NCBI RefSeq assembly: GCF_022387135.1
Contig: NZ_CP092462.1
Location: forward strand, 1,054,001-1,118,000
DNA: 64,000 nucleotides
DNA from: Comamonas sp. B21-038
GTDB lineage: Bacteria > Pseudomonadota > Gammaproteobacteria > Burkholderiales > Burkholderiaceae_C
Reading direction: 5' to 3'
The translations under genes and the position numbers were made by a program. The notes below the pieces were generated by a model, which worked only from the letters and a program-made list of their open reading frames with translations, made no database searches and was not told where the DNA came from. Positions 1 to 8,426 of the stretch are shown piece by piece (within the stretch, counting starts at the first letter, position 1; the number at the start of each line of letters is the position of its first letter).

Positions 1-552
1 GGCATTTTTTCCTGGCGCTGGCTGACCACGGCCTTGATAGCGGGTTTTGCGATCTGGACCTACCAGTCTGCCCAGCTCCAATCCGTCCCCTTGCAAGAGG
101 CTGCCCGGTTGACCCTGTTCTTTGCCTGTGGCGCGCTGTTCTACATCCATAAAACGCGCATCCCCTTGCATCTGTCCATCGTGGCCGTATTGGCTGTGGT
201 GGCATGGGCCTGCCGGCATACGGTTCACTATGAGCTGGCCTGTTCCGCCGCGCTCATTTATTTTGTTTTCTGGCTCGCCTATGTTCCACGCCTGCCATCC
301 CCGCGCTGGCTGCTGGATATCTCTTATGGCACCTATTTGTATGGCTGGCCGATACAGCAGCTGATCGCCAAGTTCTATCCTGCCGCCACGCCGCTGCAGA
401 TGACGGTGATCGCGATACCTTTGACCTGGGTCGTCGCGCTGATGTCCTGGAAGCTGGTGGAAGAGCCTGCTTTGAAGCTGTTCAAGACATGGAGCAAAAA
501 GGATTTCTCGCTGCCGTTCCGGCGCAAACCCGTCGTTGGTGTATCTGGTTGA
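1..552 (+). CDS. Acyltransferase-3 family membrane protein, C-terminal part
   Basis: The reading frame is open from base 1, so the gene starts upstream of the window and only the last 184 residues are seen. The fragment is a run of hydrophobic helices ending in a WPIQQLI segment and a WKLVEEPALKLFK tail, which is typical of the C-terminus of OafA/YrhL-type O-acyltransferases. These proteins move acyl groups across the inner membrane onto surface polysaccharides or lipids. The acceptor cannot be told from this fragment. The gene is followed at once by a small hairpin that now carries an insertion sequence. Confidence 0.8.
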   Translation, partial: GIFSWRWLTTALIAGFAIWTYQSAQLQSVPLQEAARLTLFFACGALFYIHKTRIPLHLSIVAVLAVVAWACRHTVHYELACSAALIYFVFWLAYVPRLPSPRWLLDISYGTYLYGWPIQQLIAKFYPAATPLQMTVIAIPLTWVVALMSWKLVEEPALKLFKTWSKKDFSLPFRRKPVVGVSG

Positions 553-573
553 GCGTTGCCATAAAGGCATGAA

Positions 574-588
574 AAAACCGCCCTGAGA
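574..588. terminator. Terminator-like hairpin split by the insertion sequence (left half)
   Basis: AAAACCG at 574-580 is the exact complement of CGGTTTT at 2006-2012, on the far side of the insertion sequence. Without the element and one copy of its 8-base target duplication the two arms flank the loop CCCTGAGA, giving a 7-bp hairpin 20 bases after the acyltransferase stop codon. A-rich and T-rich arms suit a bidirectional intrinsic terminator. The reconstruction is inferred. Confidence 0.55.
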
Positions 589-608
589 CCAATGCCAATC
601 AGTTAAGC
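589..608 (+). repeat. Left inverted repeat of the IS4-family element
   Basis: The end reads CCAATGCCAATCAGTTAAGC. It matches the right end at 19 of 20 positions. Confidence 0.92.
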
Positions 609-666
609 TCAGGCGAGGCTAATAGCGGCTACAAAGGGAACGTGTTCAACGCGTTCCCTTTTTCTT

Positions 667-1983
667 TTGGCCGGCCTGCTGCAAACCACCCTGAATGAGA
701 CCTTGGCCGACCTGCCTGCTGGCGGCGTGTCCGAGTTGAGCGCGTTGATTGATCCAGCCTGGATCGAACAAGCTCTATGTGCCACCGGTAAAGCGTCCAT
801 CCGGCGTCGCAAGCTGCCGGCCGAACACGCGGTGTGGCTGGTGATCGGGCTGGCCCTGTTCCGTCAGATGCCTCTGTGGCAAGTTGTGCAGGAGATGGCA
901 CTGACGCTGGAGGGCAAAGAGCTGCCCGTCCCCAGCGCCAGTGTGCAGGCCCGTCAGAGACTGGGTGCTGAGCCGCTGGAGCATCTGTTCGGACTGCTCA
1001 CCCAGGCCTGGGGACGGGTCCACCCGGTGCACGAGGAGACGTTGCGGGTGTTGGCAGTCGATGGCGTGGTCTGGTCAGCCCCGGACAGCACGGACAACCG
1101 CCAGGTGCTGGGCAGTGGCCAGACGCAGTACGGCCCGCAGCCCTGGCCCATGGTGCGAGCCGTGTGCTTGCTGGACACCGACAGCCACGAGCTGCTCGAC
1201 GCCAAGCTGGGCGATTACAGTTGTGGCGAGCTGACGCTGGCTGCAGGTTTGCGCGGGCTGGACCACTCGATCACGCTGTTCGACCGGGCCTACTTCTCCT
1301 CGGCTTTTCTGCTGGACTGGCAGCAAGGCGGCGCAGAGCGCCATTGGCTCATGCGCGCGCGGGACAACCTGCGCCATGAGGTGGTGCAGACGCTGGGAGA
1401 GGACGACTGGCTGATCCGCATGCCCGTCTCGCAGCGGGCCAGGCAACTGCGCGCGGAACTGCCTAGCCACTGGCAGGCCCGGATGATCCAGACGCAGGTC
1501 GATGGCAAGCCCAGGCGTTTCATCACCTCCATGCTCGATGCCCAAAGGTTCGCAGCACCACAGTTGGCGCAGTTGTACCGCCAGCGCTGGGAGATCGAGC
1601 TGGGGTTTCGGGAGATCAAGCAATCACTGCAGCAAGGCCATAGCGTGCTGCGCAGCCGCCAGCCCGAGTTGGTCATGCAGGAGGTCTGGGGCGTCTTGAT
1701 CGCCCACACGTTGCTGCGCCGGTGCATGCGGCTGATGGCCCAGCATGTGCAAGTGGAGCCCGTGCGCATCAGCTTTCACACGGCGCGCCACGCCATCGTG
1801 GGCGCACTGCGCAGCGTGCACCTAGCCCGTGTGGGTGTGGTCCCTCAACACCTGCAATGGCTGATGGACGAGGCCCGGCACTTCGTGCTGCCGCCACGCA
1901 GGCACGGCCGCAGCTTTCCTCGTGAAGTCAAGCGCTCTACACGCGGCAAGTACCCACCAAAGAAAATGCCAGTCAGGGCTTAA
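667..1983 (+). CDS. IS4-family DDE transposase
   Basis: This 438-residue protein cuts and joins the ends of the surrounding element. The N-terminal part (about residues 10-110) resembles the IS4 N-terminal domain, and the rest is the DDE_Tnp_1 catalytic fold. The catalytic residues appear to be D132 (in LAVDGVVW), D206 (in LFDRAYF) and E311. E311 lies in a YRQRWEIELGFREIK block that fits the IS4 Y-(2)-R-(3)-E-(6)-K signature. The TTG start is the earliest reasonable one; no ATG lies close by in frame. The stop codon lies inside the right inverted repeat. The frame is intact. Confidence 0.93.
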   Translation: MAGLLQTTLNETLADLPAGGVSELSALIDPAWIEQALCATGKASIRRRKLPAEHAVWLVIGLALFRQMPLWQVVQEMALTLEGKELPVPSASVQARQRLGAEPLEHLFGLLTQAWGRVHPVHEETLRVLAVDGVVWSAPDSTDNRQVLGSGQTQYGPQPWPMVRAVCLLDTDSHELLDAKLGDYSCGELTLAAGLRGLDHSITLFDRAYFSSAFLLDWQQGGAERHWLMRARDNLRHEVVQTLGEDDWLIRMPVSQRARQLRAELPSHWQARMIQTQVDGKPRRFITSMLDAQRFAAPQLAQLYRQRWEIELGFREIKQSLQQGHSVLRSRQPELVMQEVWGVLIAHTLLRRCMRLMAQHVQVEPVRISFHTARHAIVGALRSVHLARVGVVPQHLQWLMDEARHFVLPPRRHGRSFPREVKRSTRGKYPPKKMPVRA

Positions 1984-1997
1984 CTGACTGGCATTGG
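1978..1997 (-). repeat. Right inverted repeat of the IS4-family element
   Basis: On the minus strand it reads CCAATGCCAGTCAGTTAAGC. It overlaps the last codons of the transposase gene and is followed by the second copy of the target duplication. Confidence 0.92.
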
Positions 1998-2041
1998 CCC
2001 TGAGACGGTTTTGGTTCTAAAGCCTGGGCCAGCCAGGGCAT

Positions 2042-2902
2042 TTACTCAGCTTGTGCAGCCACGCTTTCGATCGCCAGGCGGAGCTGTTCAGGGCTAACCG
2101 CAGGAGCGACGGTGTCGTCATTGGCTTCGGTCTTGAGGACGATGCCCGTTCCGGTATCTGCGCGATTCGCCAAGCGGTGCATGGTTGCGATGGATGCTCG
2201 TGCACCAGTGCTATTGAGGTAGTAGCCTTCTCCCTCATTCACGCTGAAGCTGAATTGATAGCCGCCGAGCAATCTGCCCGCTGTGCTCACCTTTGCGCAA
2301 ATCACCGTGCCCACGGCGGCTCCAGACACCTGGTATTCACAGCCAAAGGTGCCTGCGGCAGTGGTGATCAGCCCATTGCCGTTGGCCGTTGCCGCTTGCA
2401 TCTTTTCGAGCCTGAAAAAGTCCGAAGTGGGTGTCAATGAATTCAGGGGGCTGAAAATCCAGATTCCCTTGAGGCCCTCGGGATTGTTGCCATAGGCAAA
2501 GTTGAATCGCGAAATTTCTTTCTCTGCCTCTCCAGGCAAGGTGATATAGCCCTTGGTGCCCGATTCAAAGCGGATCGATACAGTACCTGCGCTGCCGTCC
2601 TCCTTGCCCGACAGATCGCCGCTGCCCAAATAACGGCCACCACGGTATTTGTTCAAAGGCGCAGAGTAGCGGTCATTGGCCAAGGTGCCGCTCGTCATAT
2701 AGAACGTGGCATTGCCGCTGGCATCGTAGGCATACATTTGCATGACCAAGGTGTTGTCTTGCACATCAATGGCCAGGCCGCGGCCGGGTTTGCCATTGAC
2801 CTCGCTGGTCATGATCCAGGTGCCGGTCTGAGGCGCGAACGCGTAAGCCAAACTTGTACCGAGCAAAGCGCCCACCACTGCAAATTTCTTCAAGATCATC
2901 AT
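2042..2902 (-). CDS. Secreted protein with one GTW/GKPGRG module, unknown function
   Basis: This 286-residue protein begins with a signal peptide (MMILKKFAVVGALLGTSLAYA). It then has one copy of a module that recurs in the genes at 17340 and 19108: GTW at 27-29, NGKPGRG, IDVQ, an MQMYAY strand, a TFYMTSG segment, KYRGGR and a closing LPGE. The C-terminal half is different and carries two cysteines (FGCEY and VICAK) that could form a disulfide. The repeating short strands suggest a beta-rich exported protein. I do not recognise a named family. GGAG lies just before the ATG on the coding strand. It is the shortest of the three paralogues and stands apart from the other two. Confidence 0.8.
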   Translation of the reverse strand: MMILKKFAVVGALLGTSLAYAFAPQTGTWIMTSEVNGKPGRGLAIDVQDNTLVMQMYAYDASGNATFYMTSGTLANDRYSAPLNKYRGGRYLGSGDLSGKEDGSAGTVSIRFESGTKGYITLPGEAEKEISRFNFAYGNNPEGLKGIWIFSPLNSLTPTSDFFRLEKMQAATANGNGLITTAAGTFGCEYQVSGAAVGTVICAKVSTAGRLLGGYQFSFSVNEGEGYYLNSTGARASIATMHRLANRADTGTGIVLKTEANDDTVAPAVSPEQLRLAIESVAAQAE

Positions 2903-3601
2903 TGCTCCGTTGTAGATCTTTACATTCTAATAACTAATCCTTACATTGCCCTTGCCAAATCGGCATGTGCCCTATTGTTGACAAAGGCAGTGCGGAGGGT
3001 CCAGCCCATGTCGCAGATCAAGCAGATTTAAACTTTTGGTTTCTTTTAAAGCTGTCCTTTTTATGGACGCATGGTGGCTTGGGGAGAATCTCATAAGGCG
3101 CGACCCACCATCAGCAATACAGCAGCACTGGCTGCGGGTGTGCGTTGCCCTGAATACGGATGAGGCGCTGAAAGGCCGCCGCTTCCGCCCTTCCGATTGC
3201 ACTTGGGCATCCGGCGAAGAAAATCGGCCACGGCCATGCGCGGCAAAACGGGGCAATCTGCGATGCCGGAAGCATGCCGTTCGATCCTTGCCCGGGTTTT
3301 TGCACCAGCAGGAGACCGATCCACCCGGCCCCGGACAAGCCTGGCGCCGCAGAGGGTGCCTTCGGCCAGCTCTCTCAAACCCGTAGCGCTAGCCTGCTTG
3401 CGCCAGCAGAGCGGGTGGCAAGGCTGCTGTACTGCCTGTAAAGAACGCTGCGGGCATCCCGCTCGGGCAGGAGCAGCGGGCGGGGGTCACCGGCGGAGTG
3501 CGCGGTTCCCCCAGCTCGGGTGGCTTATGGCGTTGCCAGCGGCCAGCGCGGGGCAAGCCGTGGTGCAGAAGCGCTCCTTCTTTCAAGCGCCGCGCTCACC
3601 C
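2903..3601. other. Intergenic region of about 700 bp without a supported gene
   Basis: Open frames on both strands here have low-complexity, arginine- and proline-rich translations and no recognisable domain or ribosome-binding site. It must hold the promoter of the secreted-protein gene near 2903-2960. I see no tRNA, repeat or clear terminator in the rest. It could be decayed coding DNA. Confidence 0.5.
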
Positions 3602-4813
3602 TCAGGATTTGACCAGCGGGCACTTGCCTTCGGACAGCGGCCGGAAGGCCTGCTCCCCCGGAACCGTGGCAATGATCTTGTAGTAGTCCCAGGGCGCCTT
3701 CGATTCCTCTGGCTTTTTGACCTGCACCAGGTACATGTCATGCACCATGCGGCCGTCCTCGCGGATCTTGCCGTCGTCGCTGAAGAAGTCCTTGATGGGC
3801 ATCTTCTTCATCGCGGTCATCACGGCGCCGGTCTCGTCGGTGCCCGCCGCTTCGATCGCCTTGAGGTAGTGCATGACCGCCGAGTAAGTGCCGGCCTGGG
3901 CCATGGTTGGCATCTTGTTCATGACCTTGAAGTACTTTTGCGACCAGGCGCGGCTCTCGGGCGTGCGGTCCCAGTAGAAGGCGGTCGTCGCATACATGCC
4001 TTGGGCGGTCTTCAGGCCCAGTGCATGCACGTCCGAGATGAACATCAGCGCAGCGGCCACCTTTTGCTTGTCGGTGATGCCGAACTGGCGCGCGCTCTTG
4101 ATCGAGTTGATGGTGTCGTTCACGCCATTGGCCAGCGCAATCACATCGGACTTGGAGGCCTGCGCCGTCAGCATGTACGACGAGAAATCGGGCGCATTGA
4201 GCGGGTGCTTGACCGTACCGATCACCTTGCCGCCGTTCTTGTCAACGGCCGCCGTGATGTCGTTGGACAGCGCCTGCCCAAAGGCGTAGTCCACCGCCAC
4301 GATGTACCAGCTCTTGGCGCCGCCCTCGGTCACCGCCTTCACGGTGCTGTTGGCGGTGGCATAGGTGTCGTAGGTGTAGTGCACGATGTTGGCCGCGCAG
4401 TTTTCGCCGGTGATCGAGCTGGAACCCGCTTCGGTGTTGATCAGCACCTTGTTCTTTTCCTTGGCCACGGTGGCCACCGCGTTGTGCACGGCGGTATTGC
4501 CCAAGCCGATGACCATGTCCACGTTCTCGCGGTCAAACCATTCGCGCGCGCGAGTGGCGCCAATGTCGGCCTTGTTCTGGTGGTCCACCGACAGCAGCTC
4601 GATCGGCTTGCCCAGCACCGTGCCGCCAAAATCCTTGATCGCTATCGTGGCCGCCGCGACCGTGCCCTTGCCGCCAATATCGGCGTAGGCGCTGGAGGTG
4701 TCGCTGATCACCCCTATGCGCACGGCGTTGTCGGATATGCCCTGTGCCCAGGCGCCAGAGGCCAGGCCAGCAGATGCAAACAGGGTCGTCAAACAAGTGG
4801 TTCTGAACTTCAT
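3602..4813 (-). CDS. Branched-chain amino acid type ABC substrate-binding protein
   Basis: This 403-residue periplasmic protein has a signal peptide (about residues 1-23, ending SGAWA) followed by a type-1 periplasmic binding fold of the LivK/Peripla_BP_6 kind (VRIGVISDTSSAYADIGG, later GENCAANIVHYTYDTYATAN). It is the last gene of the minus-strand operon that starts at 14323. No Liv permease or ATPase genes follow, so the membrane part must be encoded elsewhere. In this position such proteins often bind an aromatic or branched acid, the substrate of the operon, rather than an amino acid. That is inference from context. Confidence 0.88.
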   Translation of the reverse strand: MKFRTTCLTTLFASAGLASGAWAQGISDNAVRIGVISDTSSAYADIGGKGTVAAATIAIKDFGGTVLGKPIELLSVDHQNKADIGATRAREWFDRENVDMVIGLGNTAVHNAVATVAKEKNKVLINTEAGSSSITGENCAANIVHYTYDTYATANSTVKAVTEGGAKSWYIVAVDYAFGQALSNDITAAVDKNGGKVIGTVKHPLNAPDFSSYMLTAQASKSDVIALANGVNDTINSIKSARQFGITDKQKVAAALMFISDVHALGLKTAQGMYATTAFYWDRTPESRAWSQKYFKVMNKMPTMAQAGTYSAVMHYLKAIEAAGTDETGAVMTAMKKMPIKDFFSDDGKIREDGRMVHDMYLVQVKKPEESKAPWDYYKIIATVPGEQAFRPLSEGKCPLVKS

Positions 4814-4923
4814 GGAACGGGTCTCCTGGTATTGTTATCGTGGGCCTCGGCCAGGTAGCCTGGTGGGCACGGTGTAACGGATCGCACAAAGGGGTTGGCG
4901 CAAACTGGGGCAGGGCGGAGGTG

Positions 4924-6738
4924 TCAGGTCATGCGGCGCTCCTTCGTGGCTGGCGTGGCAGCTGTCTCGTTGGCAGGCTGGCCCTGCAGCTCGGCCAGGA
5001 TCATGGCCTTGAGCCTGAACTTCTCGATCTTCTGCGTCAGCGTGCGCGGGAACTGCTCGACCACGCGGATATGGCGCGGCCGCATGAACTTGGGCATCTT
5101 GCGGTCGCACCAGTCATGCAGCGCCTGGCGGTCGATCTGCTGCTGCTCGCGCGCCACCACATAGACCACCACATCGTCCTCATCGCCCTCGTGCGCGGGG
5201 ATGGCAAACGCGGCCGTCATCTCGACGGCCGGGTGCTGGTTGACCAGGTCCTCGATATGGAAGGACGAGATGTTCTCGCCGCGCACCCGGATGCGGTCAC
5301 CCATGCGGTCCACAAAGCTCAGGCTGCCATCGGCATGGCGCAGCGCCGAGTCGCCAGTGTGGAACCAGAGGTTGCGAAAGGCCTTGGCAGTCGCCTGGGG
5401 CTTGCCAAGGTATTCCACCAACAGGTAATAAGGCAGCTTCGACCGAAAGGCCAGCTGCCCGGCCACGCCCACAGGGCATTCGCCGTCGCGCTCGTCCAGC
5501 ACGGCGGCCTCCACAAACAGGCTCGGGTGGCCCAGGTAGCCCTTGCCCACCTGGCCGGCCTGCGCCGGGCCCAGCAGCTCCAGGCCCAGGGCGGCTGCCT
5601 GCGCACGGATCGCCTCGCGCGTCTGCCCGCGCCGGTAGGCGGGCGGGGATTCGCAGCTGGCGTCCGTCTCTTCAATGACCGTGAAGCAGGACATGCCGGA
5701 CTCCGTCTGGCCAAAGCCGGCCGTCACAAAGTCAAAACCAAAGCGGCGCGCAATCTCCGCATGGCGCTGGGGCAGCGGCTGCATGTAGACCTTGTTGAGG
5801 CTGTTGTGGTGGTCCGTGGCTGCCGGCGCTGCCTTGGCCAGCCAGGAGATCATCGTGTCCACCAGCACCGCACTGGTTGCGCCACTGACGGCAATGCGGC
5901 GCCAGAAGTCATGGGGGCTGAAGCGGTCCCAGCAGGCCAGACCGCTGCCGGCCCACACCGCCCGCACCACATTGAACACTGCGCCGCCCACGTGGTACAT
6001 CGGCAGGTCGTTGTAGACCACGTCATGGCCATTGAGCATCTGGCGGAACAGGTAGGTGTACTGGTTCATCCAGCGGTGGCTTTGCACCACGCCTTTCGAT
6101 GGCCCGGTGGTGCCGGAGGTGTAGATGATGTTGCACAGGTCGTCATAGGCCAGCGCCAGATCCGGCTTGGGCGCGGGCTGCAGCAGCGTGGCCCAGTCCG
6201 TCTCCGCATGCGGGCCGCTGTAGGCCACGCAGTCCGCCACCGCATCATGGCTGCCATCCGGCGGCTCGTAGACCACCACATGGGCCAGCGCTGCGACCCG
6301 GCCCAGCTCGTCACGGATCGCATTGAGGGCCGGCACCAGCGCGCGCTCTGCCAGCAGCATCACCGGCTGGGTGTCGCCAATCTGGTAGGCCAGCAGGCGC
6401 TCGGTCAGCGCAAAGTTGATCGGCGCAAAGACGGCGCCGGCCTTCCAGATGCCAAACATGGCCAAGGCGCTGATGAGCTGGTTGCGCATGAACACCGATA
6501 CCGGCATGCCCCGGCCGATGCCGGCAGCGGCCAGGTTGCCGGCGATGGCATCGGTGATGCGGTCAAACTCGGCATAGCTCAGGCGCACATCGTCTTCGCC
6601 ATAGAGGTAGAAGAGCTGGTCGCCCTTGGTGCGCGCCCAGTGCGCCAGGCGCTCGGTGACCAGTTCGCCATCGCGCTGCAACAGCTCCAGCAGGGCCTGC
6701 CTCTCCAGTGCGGCCACGGGGTGGGCAGCTGCGGTCAT
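4924..6738 (-). CDS. AMP-dependent acyl-CoA ligase (CaiC-like)
   Basis: This 604-residue member of the ANL superfamily activates a carboxylic acid with ATP and CoA. The phosphate-binding motif YTSGTTGPSKG and the hinge-region sequence WFHTGD...DRMGDRIRVRGEN are both present. The C-terminal lysine block is TLTQKIEKFRLK. The frame is open further upstream, but the ATG at 6738 overlaps the stop of the upstream ligase by four bases (ATGA), which points to coupled translation, and homology starts there. The overall look is closest to crotonobetaine/carnitine-CoA ligases. The substrate is not known. Two different ligases in tandem suggest two acids in the same pathway. Confidence 0.85.
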   Translation of the reverse strand: MTAAAHPVAALERQALLELLQRDGELVTERLAHWARTKGDQLFYLYGEDDVRLSYAEFDRITDAIAGNLAAAGIGRGMPVSVFMRNQLISALAMFGIWKAGAVFAPINFALTERLLAYQIGDTQPVMLLAERALVPALNAIRDELGRVAALAHVVVYEPPDGSHDAVADCVAYSGPHAETDWATLLQPAPKPDLALAYDDLCNIIYTSGTTGPSKGVVQSHRWMNQYTYLFRQMLNGHDVVYNDLPMYHVGGAVFNVVRAVWAGSGLACWDRFSPHDFWRRIAVSGATSAVLVDTMISWLAKAAPAATDHHNSLNKVYMQPLPQRHAEIARRFGFDFVTAGFGQTESGMSCFTVIEETDASCESPPAYRRGQTREAIRAQAAALGLELLGPAQAGQVGKGYLGHPSLFVEAAVLDERDGECPVGVAGQLAFRSKLPYYLLVEYLGKPQATAKAFRNLWFHTGDSALRHADGSLSFVDRMGDRIRVRGENISSFHIEDLVNQHPAVEMTAAFAIPAHEGDEDDVVVYVVAREQQQIDRQALHDWCDRKMPKFMRPRHIRVVEQFPRTLTQKIEKFRLKAMILAELQGQPANETAATPATKERRMT

Positions 6739-8360
6739 GCGGCGCTCGCTTTCTGCGGCTCCTTCAGCAGCCGCCGCAGCACCTTGCCGGTGCCCGTGGT
6801 AGGCAGCGCGTCCCGAAACTCGATCTCCCGGGGCGCCTTGTAGACCGACATCTGCTCGCGGCACCAGTCGATCAGCTGCTGCGCGCTCACCGCCGGCGCG
6901 CCCTTGCGGGCAATGACGACGGCCTTGACCGCCTGGCCTTTGTGCGGATCATCAATGCCAATCACCGCCACCTGCGCCACCGAGGGGTGCTTGATCATGA
7001 TGGACTCGACCTCTTCCGGGAAGACGCTGTAGCCCGATACCTTGATCATCTCCTTGAAGCGGCCGGCAAAGGTCAGGTAGCCATCGCTGTCGATCTTGGC
7101 CATGTCGCCGGTATGCACCCAGCCGTCCTTCAAGGTGCTGGCCGTGGCCTCGGGCTTGTTCCAGTAGCCCTTGAAGTTGCCCGGGCTGCGCAAGACCAGC
7201 TCGCCCACCTGGCCGGCGGGCAGATCCTGGCCGGTGCTTGCATCGATCACGCGGCATTCCACCCCCTCGATAGGAATGCCGTGCGCGCCCCATTTGATGG
7301 CATCGACGGGCATCGAGGTGTCCCAGGTGTGGGTCTCGGACATGCCATAGGTCACCTCGAAAAGCTGGCACTGCGGTGCAAAGCCGCGCCACTGCTCGGC
7401 CAGCGCCTGGTTGATGGTGATGCCAAAACTGGTGCTGGGGTTGATGCGCAGCGCGCTGAGGTCATAGCCGCGCGCGCCTTCGACCTGCATTACCGCCGCA
7501 TTCATGCTGGCCACGCTGTACCACCAGGTCACCCGGTAACGCGCCAGCGCCTGCAGAACCTGCACGGGGTCAAAGCGGTACAGCAGCACGCAGGTGATGC
7601 CGGTGTAGAGCGTGACATTGAGGCCGATCAGCATGCCCGCGATGTGGTTCAGCGGCGCCACGGCCAGCATGGTGTCGTCATCGCAGATGGGGTTGTTGTC
7701 TGCCGCTGCATGGGCCTTGAACAGCGCATTGCGGTAGGTCAGCATGGCCCCCTTGGGCAGGCCGGTGGTGCCTGAGGTATAGGTCATCAGCGCCACATCG
7801 TCCATGTCCAGCGGGCCCACATCGGGCGCGGGCAATGGTATGCGCAGGCAGTCCAGCAAGTCGGCTGTGCCTTCGATGTAGCGCTTGGGCGTGTCTATTT
7901 CTGCGGGCAGGTCGATCGTTGGCTGGGCCGGCAGCAGATCGGCATAGTGGGTCAGGAACACATGTTCAATCGCCGTCTTGGGGCGCGCCGCCTGCACGAT
8001 CTCGTAGAGCACATCGGCCGCGACGATCACCTTGGCGCCCAGGTCGGAGAGCTGGTACTCCAGCTCATGGCCCTTGAACAGCGGGCTGCAGGGGCCTACC
8101 ACCGCTCCTAGCTTCTGGATGCCGATATGCGCAATCACGTACTGCGGGCAGTTCTGCATGAAGAGCGCTACCCGGTCACCCTTGACCACGCCGCGCTGCT
8201 GCAGCTGGTGCGCAAAGGTATCGCTCATCTGGTCCAGCTGCGCCCAGCTGAGGGCGCTGCCATACCAGATGAAGGCGGGCTTGTCGGGCTGGCTGCGCGC
8301 ATGCTGGCGCAGGTACTCATGCAAGGGCTTTTCTTGTTGCCGGTACGCGATGGGGGTCAT
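6735..8360 (-). CDS. AMP-dependent acyl-CoA synthetase (long/medium-chain type)
   Basis: This 541-residue ANL ligase has YTSGTTGLPKG as its phosphate-binding loop, WVHTGDMAKIDSDGY and GRFKEMIKVSGYSVFP in the hinge region, and the catalytic lysine in TGTGKVLRR near the C-terminus. It forms an acyl-CoA from a free acid, probably to feed the acyl-CoA carboxylase encoded just upstream. It lies 66 bp behind that carboxylase gene and overlaps the next ligase by four bases. Motifs fit the fatty-acid CoA ligase (FadD-like) group better than the acetyl or benzoate groups. Confidence 0.87.
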   Translation of the reverse strand: MTPIAYRQQEKPLHEYLRQHARSQPDKPAFIWYGSALSWAQLDQMSDTFAHQLQQRGVVKGDRVALFMQNCPQYVIAHIGIQKLGAVVGPCSPLFKGHELEYQLSDLGAKVIVAADVLYEIVQAARPKTAIEHVFLTHYADLLPAQPTIDLPAEIDTPKRYIEGTADLLDCLRIPLPAPDVGPLDMDDVALMTYTSGTTGLPKGAMLTYRNALFKAHAAADNNPICDDDTMLAVAPLNHIAGMLIGLNVTLYTGITCVLLYRFDPVQVLQALARYRVTWWYSVASMNAAVMQVEGARGYDLSALRINPSTSFGITINQALAEQWRGFAPQCQLFEVTYGMSETHTWDTSMPVDAIKWGAHGIPIEGVECRVIDASTGQDLPAGQVGELVLRSPGNFKGYWNKPEATASTLKDGWVHTGDMAKIDSDGYLTFAGRFKEMIKVSGYSVFPEEVESIMIKHPSVAQVAVIGIDDPHKGQAVKAVVIARKGAPAVSAQQLIDWCREQMSVYKAPREIEFRDALPTTGTGKVLRRLLKEPQKASAA

Positions 8361-8426
8361 GGTGTCTCCTACGGTCCTGGTGTTTTTTGGGGTCTCGGTC
8401 GCAGTCTTTGGGTGGGTGCCTGGTGC

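Larger units (their letters stand above)
589..1997 (+). mobile_element. IS4-family insertion sequence, complete
   Basis: This is a 1409-bp element with one transposase gene. Its ends are 20-bp inverted repeats that differ at one position, and it is flanked on both sides by the 8-bp direct repeat CCCTGAGA (581-588 and 1998-2005). An intact frame, matched ends and an undamaged target duplication suggest a recent and possibly active copy. The target is the loop of a small hairpin behind the acyltransferase gene. Confidence 0.92.

Noticed and set aside
3036-3586. Several open frames in the gap between the first secreted-protein gene and the binding-protein gene
   Set aside because: No domain, ribosome-binding site or codon pattern supports any of them, and they overlap each other on both strands.
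4840-7775. Long plus-strand frames opposite the two acyl-CoA ligase genes
   Set aside because: Low-complexity translations without motifs; the minus-strand frames carry all ligase motifs.
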